From the NCBI GenBank assembly GCA_003116975.1, contig BGKB01000205.1:2625-66624 (forward strand): a DNA stretch of 64,000 nucleotides, written 5' to 3'. The notes below the pieces were generated by a model, which worked only from the letters and a program-made list of their open reading frames with translations, did not search any database and was not told the origin of the DNA. Below, in pieces: positions 28,401-37,200 of this stretch. The first letter of the stretch is position 1. Every line of letters begins with the position of its first letter. This DNA comes from Aurantiochytrium sp. KH105 (lineage: Eukaryota > Sar > Bigyra > Thraustochytrida > Thraustochytriidae). The position numbers and the translations under genes were made by a program.

Positions 28401-29196
28401 CTTTCAACGTCTGATGCGTTCCAAGAAACGTCGCGGTCTGATCGTGACCACAGGTCCGAACGCAAGAATTCTGCTCGTGGATCCGACCAAGGAGAAGCTC
28501 CGCGTGGTCAAGGAGGTGAGATTGGACCCGCGCTCAACTTGGGTGCATCTCCGAGACAACAAGGCCTTTGTCATATCCTTTAGCAAAGCCAATGAGCAGG
28601 TTCTCGAGCGCAAACGCCCGGCACTCGTCCGCATGCTCTCCTCGTCGTCTAGCTCCTCCTCCTCGTCGTTGTCCCTGTCACCATTGTCATCGTCAAGCTC
28701 ACTAACTCCTTCAACGCCGGACCTCTCGGGCGGTCGTCTTTCGGAATGGTCGTTTGTGGACATTTTGGGATCCTCGACACCTTGGGCGGGCGCCATGGCC
28801 AGACCGCAGACGGTTTCGGAGCTCATGAGCGTGTCAGGGCGCCCAACTCGACTGGCATCTACGGAACCGATCTTGTGGCAAGGCGCGCTCAAGAAGCAGG
28901 CCATTCGCTCGAAGCGAAACTGGCGTACGCGATGGTTCGTTCTACAGCAAGACGGGGACGAGGCACAACTGCTGTGGTACAAGGCCCAGCGACAGACGAG
29001 TCCTCACGGTGCCTTGCTCATTTCGCAGTCGACCGAGATTTGCGGCGGCAAAACGGAGGGTTCGATCGTGATCAAGAGTCCCACACTTCCCCCGGAAGGA
29101 CTTTGTCTTGAGGCCTCGTCTGCCAAGGCTGCGCAACGTTGGCGTTCAAGACTTGAAGGGGCGCAGCGCAGGTCGCGCGGCGAGCAGTCCATCTAG
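25477..29196 (+). CDS. Unconventional myosin with charged helix, one IQ and two PH-like domains
   Basis: A 1239-residue motor protein. The head includes the P-loop GESGAGKT (182-189), switch I NDNSSRFGK, switch II DIFGFE in the relay region, and the converter-side sequence LHFVRCVKANEDK. After the head (about residue 790) comes a long Ala/Glu/Lys/Arg helix with four near-identical 10-residue units (EAKAKARAEE), suggesting a rigid single helix. A single IQ-type motif (AKKLQTWWRMVSHMR) follows near 913, then a PDK1-type PH-like domain (about 938-1048), a Ser-rich linker and a C-terminal PH domain (about 1131-1228). It probably moves or tethers membrane on actin through phosphoinositides. The class is not assigned. 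The frame is open from 25294; the Met at 25477 was chosen because the extension is low-complexity. Confidence 0.93.
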   Translation: MPTLAAVAREGETLSSSKEEIASLSTDVVESKEEDLGKGLIQDDHQVWVWKPAHAGVDLLPIVGRTDDSVTVETEDGEECIMDATDVFPFNSSHLLDCDDAADMNDLHEPALVGLLERRFTKDKIYTYSGDVLISINPQKDIAGLYDIEEETSRKMPHVYGVAQHALDGLGHGENQAILVNGESGAGKTEAAKKLLRYLAAFSTHHDENDSASPASVMTSSNPALEAFGNAVTIRNDNSSRFGKYIKIWFDKERSLRGLSTHQFLLENSRVISHGAGERNYHVFYQLVAAKQQREPQLDDLELGLLSSAGAFRLLQASDSASDSLAQSVDLAKDLAGFRATHDSLLAIGISPGDISAIWRTLAGLLHLGNVVFVPRANPQPDEDLTAIDASSQQHLSKACELLDLDGTEISRVLLRRYIGGKNSLVTIPLSPAEAANSRDGMIKTIYSRAFAWIVDQTHRTDGVDEQAFSSIGILDIFGFEVLAQNSLEQLCVNFANEELQRLFNWHVFELERSRYASEGIVWDVKACCDNIDLLDALRGTFSLLEEQGHFGARASDDNLIAQFASEGLVHKEKRAATSHFVVHHFASSVSYEITGFLAKNNDALQADLSDFLVAKAGAQSFLARQLFPPPDIEAERAKALAGGGTQRRQARKMASTNSVSKQFRGQMAQLVDELQQTALHFVRCVKANEDKTAGCWDTALVLNQLRHLGVMEAVRIRQEGYPVTLQPQEIAARFGILVSDISEVTPEETARIVLMQTLGASSQGRAWQMGVSGLVFMTKASLTILQRSQHEELRRQETLKREAARLEAEEAARRHQEELARARAEAEAKAKARAEEEAKAKARAEEEAKANARAEEEARAKAHAKVEEARAAEAQRQAAAKLQKEQEEQEAQRLALLREREAADVAAKQMNAAKKLQTWWRMVSHMRQLHKILQARGPWQDVLLPNEAALLSSFVVHSSERDIVRKMGLSKFATFQRLMRSKKRRGLIVTTGPNARILLVDPTKEKLRVVKEVRLDPRSTWVHLRDNKAFVISFSKANEQVLERKRPALVRMLSSSSSSSSSSLSLSPLSSSSSLTPSTPDLSGGRLSEWSFVDILGSSTPWAGAMARPQTVSELMSVSGRPTRLASTEPILWQGALKKQAIRSKRNWRTRWFVLQQDGDEAQLLWYKAQRQTSPHGALLISQSTEICGGKTEGSIVIKSPTLPPEGLCLEASSAKAAQRWRSRLEGAQRRSRGEQSI
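27958..28077 (+). repeat. Four 30-bp tandem units inside the myosin gene
   Basis: Near-identical 30-bp units encode EAKAKARAEE and variants, forming part of the charged helix. Divergence rises toward the 3' end. Confidence 0.85.
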
Positions 29197-29613
29197 CTTT
29201 AGAATCAGGGGAATAGCGCAAGAATCGTGATACCAAAGCAAATCCAATCAGCAAAAAGAAAAAAAACAGGCAGAGAAACTTTGTGTAGGAAAAAAGATGC
29301 TCGGGACGCCTTCGGGTCAGAAAGGGGTTGTTTGTAAGGTAAATTGAGGGCGTTGGATGGATCTTGCTTGCTCGCTTGCGCTCTCTGCCATGGCTAACTA
29401 TCCGCTAGCTAGCACTACTGGCAGAGGTACACAGGTTGGCTGGCTGGCTGGCTGGGTTGGGTTGTCGCGATAGAAAAGGGGGTGGTTATATGTACGAGCG
29501 GCGTGGCGCGCTATGGCATGAGGATGGGCCAAACTGAGTAGGGCTACTTCTTATAGACGGCTCTTCCCAGATCGCTGACTCGGCTTGCATGACAGGTTCG
29601 TAATAAACAGGAT
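29197..29613. other. Convergent intergenic region
   Basis: About 417 bp between the myosin and HSF stop codons, containing a GGCT run near 29432-29458 and a few CTAG units near 29405. It is presumably 3' UTR sequence for both genes. Confidence 0.5.
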
Positions 29614-30242
29614 TTACGCGCGCACTTGCTGCGCAGGAAGAGGCGACGCCTTGGCGAAGCGCTGGTACGCACGAACTGCGCGCTGGATCTGCGGGATTGA
29701 GAGCTCTTCGGAGAATTCCTCGGAGCCCTTGCTGGAAACGGCTTGTTGCAAAAAGCCGAGGACCTTGTTGACCGCAGTCGGGTCGAGCTCAGTCGCCTGG
29801 GCCACGATCTCCGCGGTAGACTTGGCCATGGCTTCGCGTGCCTCGTCGGTCATGCCGCCGTCGCGTTGCTCCTGCGTGTTGGCGGCCATGAGCTCACGGT
29901 AAATAAGGTCTGCCTCTTCGCTGAGCTCAAAGTCGCCGAGCATCTCGAGATCATTCTCGGCAGCGATCATCGTCTCTTCGAGATCGAGGGGCTCAATATT
30001 TGAGCAAAGCTCTCCGAAGGATGCGGCTCGGGAGAGCGGGGGAGCAACGTTGTTGGAAGCGGCCTCAGCGCAGGCAGCGGCCGAAGGAGAAGGGGGGGCG
30101 CTGGTGGACGGTTCACTGCTTGTGTCCATTTTGACCGTACTGAGCTCAAGCTTGGACTCTTGTGCTTGTCGTTGCTCATTCTCATTCTGCTGCTGAGGCT
30201 TCGAGACTTGCTTGGCATGCGGCTTGGCAGCCTGCGTCGTTG

Positions 30243-30278
<36 letters not shown>

Positions 30279-30966
30279 CCTTCGGTTGTTGCTGCTTTTG
30301 TTGTTGTTGTTGCTGCTGCTGCTGAAGGGGTAGGTTCTCCTTTTTCACGTTGCGCTGTTGCTGGGGAGGCTGCGTCTGCGCAATCTTGGGCGCCTCGATC
30401 TCGGTATCGGCGGGGTTGGCAGAGCCCTGGACGATGCGCGAGCGCTTTCTTGAGGCACCGCCAGCCTTGGCAGCGACCTTAATGGGCTCCTTGGCGTCCG
30501 GAGAGGCCGAGGGCTCGCGGGTAATTGTTACAATGCCAGCGTCGTCGAGGACAGTGAGAACACTATCAAGCTGGGAGCGCAAATCTTCGATAACGCCTTG
30601 CAAGTGGGAGACTTGGGTCTTGAGCTGCTGGACCTCGACCTGAGTGGCCGTCATCTGCGCGTCGGCGCGGGACTTGCGGCGGATCTCGGAGAGCAGCTCG
30701 GGCCTGTCGCGGCGAAAGTTGGGATGCGTGAAGCTCCATGCGCCCGTTTGCGTCTCGAGCTTGCGGAAGCCGTAGAAATGCAGCTGGCGCACAAAGGTTT
30801 GCAGGCTCCCCTTGTAGAACTTCTTCAGGGCGAGCTCGAACTTGTCTGAGTCCTTGACCACATAGGCGTCACCATCCTCATTCCACGTGGACACGTCTCC
30901 AGGGATAGTTTCTGCGACCTTTTTGAGCTTTTGCAGGAACGGCGGCAGCACCGTGACGGCGGCCAT
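29614..30966 (-). CDS. Heat-shock-factor-type transcription factor
   Basis: A 450-residue protein. Residues 5-100 form an HSF DNA-binding domain, with PPFLQKLKK, the recognition-helix region LQTFVRQLHFYGFRK and FTHPNFRRD. A heptad region follows at about 106-145 (VEVQQLKTQVSHLQGVIEDL), which would drive trimerisation. A linker with a basic cluster (SRKRSR) may be a nuclear localisation signal. The middle is poly-Gln (about 200-245), and the C-terminal 120 residues are acidic and suitable for activation. It should bind inverted nGAAn heat-shock elements as a trimer. The first Met is directly before the domain, so the start is well supported. Confidence 0.93.
30240..30330 (-). repeat. Poly-Gln-encoding CAG tract in the HSF gene
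   Basis: Two runs of CTG/TTG (CAG/CAA on the coding strand) encode the Gln-rich middle of the HSF protein. Confidence 0.9.
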
Positions 30967-31829
30967 TGTGTTCGCGCTCGTGCGAAGGATGGAGGAACGT
31001 AAGAATGGAAAAGGCGGTTGTGACGTTGCCCAGCGCAGGGCAGTGCAAAAAGAGGCGAGGCGAGTCTATCCGACACGACCCGACCCACGCGAGTGCCGCG
31101 CGACTCTTTCAAACTCCGCGGACGAGGAACAGTCTCGCTGCCGCACGCGAGCACGCGAGCACGCAACCGCTGCGCTCGTTGACTGGTCGGCAGGCCGACC
31201 GGGCTGGCTGGGCTGGCTCGTTACGGGGCCGGCGAGGGCCAGCCTGGACGGATCTGGATGGATCGATGATCGAGCGGCGGCCGCTCAAACGGTCTCGACG
31301 CTCGTTTTCCTCGGCTCGCGACCCAGGCAAGGGCGCTGGCGGTGTCGCGCGGCGAGGGGGGGATGCTCTTCGTCGCCGAGGTGGGTCTGCTCCGTATGAA
31401 TGTATGCACGTATGTACGCGCGGAGAGCGCGAGAGCGAAGATCGTTTGCCGGAGGTCTGTCCTGTCGCGTCCGAAAGGAAGAAAAGATAACCGAAGCGAA
31501 GCGGTTGACGCGCGGGCTCCTCAGCCTCCCTCGCTCGCTCGCTCGCTCTCCTCGGATTTCCAGCAGAGGCAGGACGCGACGCAGAGACGATGCACGCAGC
31601 CAGCGGCGACTCGTCGCGACGCGTGCGACGCGCGAAAGTCCGGAGTGCAGTCGGTCGACGCGCGAGCGGTACGTGTGCAGCGCGGGCTCTCGGGCCTGAA
31701 GAATGCTTTTGTAGTTTGGGCTTTGATCTTTTTATCTTTTTTCCCTTTTATTACCATACTCTCTCTTTGAACATTCTGAGTTCCCCCGGGTTTCCCCGAG
31801 GGCGGCCAACTCTCCTCCCCCCCATTGCG

Positions 31830-31898
31830 CACTTACGGCGGCCGTTTGCACACTTGCGGCCGCTGCCGCACAAGTGGCCCTCTGATGGCGCGCAAGTG
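31830..31898. promoter_or_regulatory. Four phased CAAGTS sites in inverted layout
   Basis: CACTTA at 31830, CACTTG at 31851, CAAGTG at 31871 and CAAGTG at 31893. The spacings are 21, 20 and 22. The inner pair forms a near-perfect inverted repeat (CACTTGCGGC, then GCCGCACAAGTG) around a CGCT loop. The regulatory role is inferred. Confidence 0.45.
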
Positions 31899-32844
31899 AA
31901 ACTCTCGCGCGCGCCGCGCCAGCGCGCGTTCCGGAACGCGCGGGCGGTTTTGGCCCCTTTGCAAGCAGGCGGGGCCTGGTGGCCCAGAGAACGGAAAAGA
32001 ACGGCCGGGCGGTTGGTGCGCGTCTACGCGCTGGCTACGCGAAACCCTCCCACAGAGGCCGCAGTGCCGGCAGAACTCTCGGCGGTGCTGCAAGCATGGC
32101 ATGGCTACGGAAAGTACCGTGCTGGGTTTCCCCGAGGGACGTCGGGGTTTCCCCGGGAGGAAGTGCCGTGGTGCGGTGCGGCAGCGAGGTGCGGCAAGCG
32201 CAAAAGCGCCGTCGTGATTGGCATCTCGCCTGGGATCGATCTCCAAGTTCAAGTTTACAGCCACCGGCCAGCAGCAGCCAAGATTATGGTGGACGAACGA
32301 GTCAAAGAAGCTGGTGGCTCGCTGCGTGCTCAGCCTCTCTGAGCAGATCGGCATGCAGACGTCGCGGTTTTTTTTTTCTGGTTTGTTTGGATCGTTTGTT
32401 TCGATTTTCTCGTTATTTTGGTCCCTGTAGAGGAGAGAGGGCGAGAGAGAGGGAGTTGGAGAGTCAGGTACAGCGGGAGGTGCATGCACAGCGCAGAGAC
32501 GGAAGGTGCCCCCCGTGAGTTGGCCAAAGGGGACCCCGGAGAGTGGACGCACTGCGGGCGCGCGCGCTCCTTATGCCTATCAGGCGAGCCAGGGATTGAG
32601 GCCAAGCTGGGGGGACCCGAAACTGTCCGGCTTAGGGGCCAGCGCGCGCCTCTCTGAAGGCAGTTCACGCCCGTCGGGGAAACCTCGGCTGCTTTTCTTT
32701 ATTTCTTTTTATTTGTCGCTTTTTGGAAGAATATCCGCGGAACCCGTTTTGGCCCCCTCCTTTTGTCAGGCAGTGACGCAGGCGGCGGCGACGTGGGCAG
32801 TGTGGGTGCACACCAGGGTACGCGGTTTGGTGTGTGCTCGCGCG

Positions 32845-32867
32845 CCCCCCCCCCCCCCCCCCCCCCC
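32845..32867 (+). repeat. Homopolymer of 23 C
   Basis: An uninterrupted C tract (G on the other strand), preceded by GCGC. The length could vary between reads. Confidence 0.9.
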
Positions 32868-33334
32868 GGCTTCTCCTTTTTCACAGGCGCGAGGTGGAGC
32901 AAGCCCCGATTCGCCCTCCGCGGCTTGTCGGACGCGTGTACGAGGCGCGCGCGCGCGGGGTGTAGGCGAGGCAGGGCAGGGAGCGAGGGTAGCGGAGCGC
33001 AGGCGTTTTCTGGGCCTAAAATCCAGGCGCTGCGCGCGGAAGGCTAGGCGCGGAAGGAGAGAAAAGAGCCCGGCTGGGGTGGGGAAACCGGGAATTCAAG
33101 TCAATCGAGCTCGGTCTCACAAACGCGCGACACGGGCCGTCTATCGAGGAGCTTGCCTGCGTGCGTGCCGGCCTGCGTGCGTGCCTGCCTGCTGCGTGCT
33201 AGTTTCGCCTGCTTGCTTGCTCGCATACTCGCGCTTGACGCCTTCGTCCCGTACGAGACAGGTCACGCCGACTCCGCGACATTTTGTCACCCCAAAAGAG
33301 GAGCCGCAAAGGTTCTCTTCAGACATTACGAACA

Positions 33335-33877
33335 ATGGAGTCCTCTTCGTGCGCTCAGGAGCTTCGCATGTGGCGAACGGTGGCGCTTACGCTGATTGCC
33401 ATCATCACAACATTTCTTATCTTTCGAGCTTTCGTGGTGCTTCGTATGTTTTTGGCACGAAGACAAAATCCCAGGGACAAGCCGCTGTACGTGGCTCTCG
33501 ACGACGGTGAACATGCGGAATTCAGCGACAGCATGAGCGACAGCTCAAGTCTCTTCAGTCCCCCGTTTCGACCAAGCGTGGGCATTGCTTTCAAGACGGC
33601 CGCGGCGAACGTTTCGCAGACAGAGATATACCTGCAAGATACGGCCAGCAGCCAGGAACACACCTCTGAAAAGGCCGATGCTGACTTGGAAAGCAGTGGA
33701 CGTGACTTGGATGACTACCTGGAGCAAGATGGCAGCAATCTTTCAAGCATTAGTCGACGTGGAATGCGTGAGAGCTCTCCCTCTGGTTCACGACGTAGTC
33801 TACGAGACGAGACAAGCGGAATCTCAAATGACTTTGCTGCGGATAGCGGCATCGGCGCGCGCGCACGAGAGCAATAA
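33335..33877 (+). CDS. Small single-span membrane protein, unrecognised
   Basis: A 180-residue protein. Residues 10-35 are hydrophobic (VALTLIAIITTFLIFRAFVVL) and followed at once by basic residues (ARRQNPRDK), which suggests a signal anchor with the long C-terminal part in the cytosol. That part is Ser/Asp/Glu-rich with many potential phosphorylation sites and no recognised domain. The Met at 33335 is preceded by aaca and leads directly into the span; an upstream in-frame Met at 33284 would add 17 basic residues. AATAAA occurs at 33959, about 80 bp after the stop codon. Confidence 0.65.
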   Translation: MESSSCAQELRMWRTVALTLIAIITTFLIFRAFVVLRMFLARRQNPRDKPLYVALDDGEHAEFSDSMSDSSSLFSPPFRPSVGIAFKTAAANVSQTEIYLQDTASSQEHTSEKADADLESSGRDLDDYLEQDGSNLSSISRRGMRESSPSGSRRSLRDETSGISNDFAADSGIGARAREQ

Positions 33878-34206
33878 CGCAACATTACTGCCAAGACAGC
33901 AACGTGTAATTTATACAAGACAGTGAAAGCAGGCAAAGCCACCACAAATAGGTATTTGAATAAATGAATGAATATTGAATTGAGGAATTGAGGACGCAAT
34001 GATTTTTTAAGATTCATTTGTTCCCGTTTTGTATTTTGTAAAGCAACCAGCAAAATGACTTGCCACCGGAAAGAACGAATTTCCCTTTGCAACAAAACAT
34101 TTACAAACAAATTTACAAAAGCAGAAAATCAGTAAATAGCAATAAATCGAGTCCGTAGCTTGTATATTTGTATAGCATGTGGAGAAAAAGAGATAGGTGG
34201 AAACCT
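33878..34206. other. AT-rich convergent intergenic region
   Basis: Markedly AT-rich compared with the rest of the window. It contains AATAAA at 33959-33964, a possible polyadenylation signal for the small membrane-protein gene. No gene is seen. Confidence 0.5.
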
Positions 34207-37200
34207 CTAAAAAATGGAAGGTTTCTCCTCCACCACAAAGTAGGGGAAACAGTGCGTGACCTCTTGCCAAAAGACGTCGACGACACTGTTGCCACCCTCG
34301 CGCGCCTTCCAGTGAACGCGAATGACCTTGCGCTTCCGGGTCGACAAATCGTCGAAGCGCATGTGCGTCCACGCGTAGCCGCGACGCATGATCGATGGAA
34401 GGCCCCAGCCAACGGTAAGAGCAATGTGCATCTTACTCGCATGAACCTGCGTTGCAAGGTGATGCGAAATGCTGCCTCCCGCAATCTCTCGCGCCGCGGG
34501 GTCCATGTCGAGATACATCATGCTCTTGAGGTCGAAGCGAAGACGGCCAATCTTTGACGCCTTGGGCGATGGCAGAGGCTCAAAGGACATTGACTCCTGG
34601 CCTTCAGGACACAAAAAAGAACGCTTTGTCGTCTCCATCATGTACTCCTGCTCCAGGGCTCCGTTGAGCATATACAACCCAGAGGCACTGAACATATCCA
34701 GACCGGCATCTCTGTAGTTGTCAATCACCTCAGGAGGCGTTGAATTGAAAAGACCCACGAGAAAGGTCACGAGTGACCCATTGGGATTCAAGAGAGCAGA
34801 TTCCTCGAGGCCCAAGAGACTGAGGACGTGACGGATTACGGTAGGGTGCTTGAGCCAGGTCTGCAGCCAGGCCTTGCGACCAAACGGCGCGGTGGGCGCC
34901 ACTACAATGGCCGAGCCCGTCTTGGATTCTTTGACTCCAGCGCCTCCCGATCTGGCCTCCGCGTCTGACGCAGCCGTTGGGGCTGGCGACGGGGATCGCG
35001 AATCTGCGTTTGAGCTTGAAGACGACGAAGAAGAACTTGAGGATCGGACACCAGGAAAGCTGGCGACGCGTTTGTTTGCCCGTGCACCATCGTCGTCGGC
35101 AGTCTTACCCGATCTGCTTTGCGTCGTGGGCGCGCGCAAAAAGGGTGTCTTTTTGCCTCGCCACATGACGCGTCCGTCGTCGTCACCGTCGCCTGCGTCA
35201 ATCATGCCGGCACCCATTGGAGCTTTCTTTCCTCGTCCTGCGCCCAAGCCAGAGTCGAGCTGACCCGTTTTGCCGCTTCCGCTGACCATGCCCCGCATGT
35301 CCATGCCGCGCGGGTAGTCTTCGCTGCGAGAGGCCTCGTCATCTTCATCGTCTTCTTCGCCATGAGTCTCGGCGCCCTCGGCAGACTGCAACCAGTTCCA
35401 GTCATTCACGCTGCCCTGGCTCGCTGACGAAGGCGTCCGCCGGTTCCGTCCAGGATACGCTTTGGAGGCGCCTCCATAGCCCTTGTTGCCCGCGCCTTTG
35501 CCGCTGCCATGCATATCATCGTCATCGGCGCCAAAAAAGGCACCCTTGCTTCCAGGCGGAAAGAGCGAATCATACGACGCGTCCTTGCCTCCAGCATTCG
35601 AGGCGTAAAGTGCGTCATATGCAGCGCCCTTGCTGCCTGCTTGAAATGCACGTCTTTTGCCGCTGTGATAGGCATGTTCGGCAACTGAAGCAAGTTTACC
35701 ACTCGTGGCTTCCTCGTAGGCGGCGCCCTTGCTTCCCGGTTCGAAGGCTGGCATTTTGCCTCGCGATTCATAGGCTGGCATCTTTCCTGACGACTCGTAC
35801 GAGGGCATTTTGCCCATGGATTCGTAAGAGGCCATTTTGCCCGACGACTCGTAGGCTGCACCCTTGCTTCCAGGTTCAAAGAGGGGCATTTTGCCACGCG
35901 ATTCGTAGGCAGCACCTTTGCCCGAGGCCTCGTACGAGTCCAATTTGCCGCCAGATGCCTCGTACGAGCTACCTTTGCTGCCAGGCTCAAAGACGGGCAT
36001 CTTGCCGCCACCGCCAGATGCTTCTTCATACGCTGCGCCCTTGCTTCCTGGCTCGAAGGCAGGCATCTTGCCTCGCGATTCGAAAGCCGCGCCCTTGCCA
36101 GAAGCGTCGTACGAGGCCATCTTCCCTGAAGACTCGTACGATGCCATTTTCCCAGAGGATTCATAGACATCTCCCTTGCTTCCACTACGAAGTTCGTAGG
36201 CAGCCATTTTGCCACCACCACCACCACCGCCGCCGCCGCCGCCGCCGTTTTCATCGTCATCATCATCATCATAAATGTCGCCCTTGTTTCCACTCCTGAG
36301 TTCATAGGCCCCAAGCTTGCCAGCGGACTCGTATGCGGCACCCTTGCCAGTACTTTCGTATATTGCACCCTTGCCCGTCGCGCTGGCGTCGTTTGAGCCT
36401 CCATCATTTCCATTTTCTTCGTCATAGATGGCCCCCTTGCCCGAAGCATCAAAGCCAGCACCCTTGCTGCCCGGTGGAAAGAGCATCTCAAACGAGGCAC
36501 CCTTACCACCGGGGGGGAAGAGAGGCTCATATGCGCTGCCCTTACCGCCCGAGGGAAAGAGCGCATCGTACGCTGCCAGTTTCCCTGAAGAGTCGTACGC
36601 CGCGCCCTTTCCGGTGGACTCAAAGGCCGCTAGTTTACCAAGGGACTCGTACGAAGCCACCTTGCCCGAAGAATGATCAAAGCCAGCGCCCGAGCCAGCA
36701 GGAGGAAATAATGTGTCATAGTGAGCTGCCTTGCCCGTGGGATTCCCATCATAAGGCGAAGCCTTGCCCGCAGAGGTGCTACCATAGGGGACATCTTTGC
36801 CGAGCGAGCTAAAGAGCGAGCCCTTGCCCGATGCCGCGTAAGAAGGAACTTTACCTGTTGGCGAAGAATTCGAGGATTCGCGTCCTTCGTACGAAGATCC
36901 ACGACGGTCGATACGACGCTGCGAACTCTGGTGAGAACTAAGAGACGAGGAACTTGAGTTGCGGCTTGCGTTTGCGAGATCTGCAAGACTCGCACGAGGC
37001 CGCTTGGAGCGGATCATGTCCGAGATTTCCGGACACTCTTCAATGAGGGCAGCGGCATCGTCCCAGGGCGTGAGGTTGGACTGCCCGGGATCTGAGAGCG
37101 GACGCTCGACGTAGAGAACGTTATCGGCTCGGTCGTTGCCGTGGCCTAGTTTGCCGCCGGCCTCGGTCATGCCACGGGGATCTAAGCCTGCCTTGCTACT

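Larger units (their letters stand above)
31788..33092. repeat. Five dispersed GGTTTCCCC motifs, three forward then two reversed
   Basis: GGGTTTCCCCGAGGG occurs at 31788-31802 and again, identically, at 32124-32138. GGGGTTTCCCCGGG is at 32144-32157. Reverse-orientation copies are GGGGAAACCTCGG at 32676 and GGGGAAACCGGG at 33081. The two outer groups face each other. The function is unknown. Confidence 0.75.
30967..33334. other. 2.4 kb divergent intergenic island with unusual motifs
   Basis: Lies between the HSF gene and a small membrane-protein gene. No frame shows a domain. It contains a phased CAAGTS array (31830-31898), five GGTTTCCCC motifs (31788-33092) and a 23-base C tract (32845-32867). 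TGCC/CTGC and GCTT runs lie near 33150-33225. Confidence 0.6.

Noticed and set aside
32506..33510. 334-residue plus-strand frame through the motif-rich island
   Set aside because: It crosses the poly-C tract, reads Pro/Arg/Ser-rich and overlaps the start of the small membrane-protein gene in another frame.
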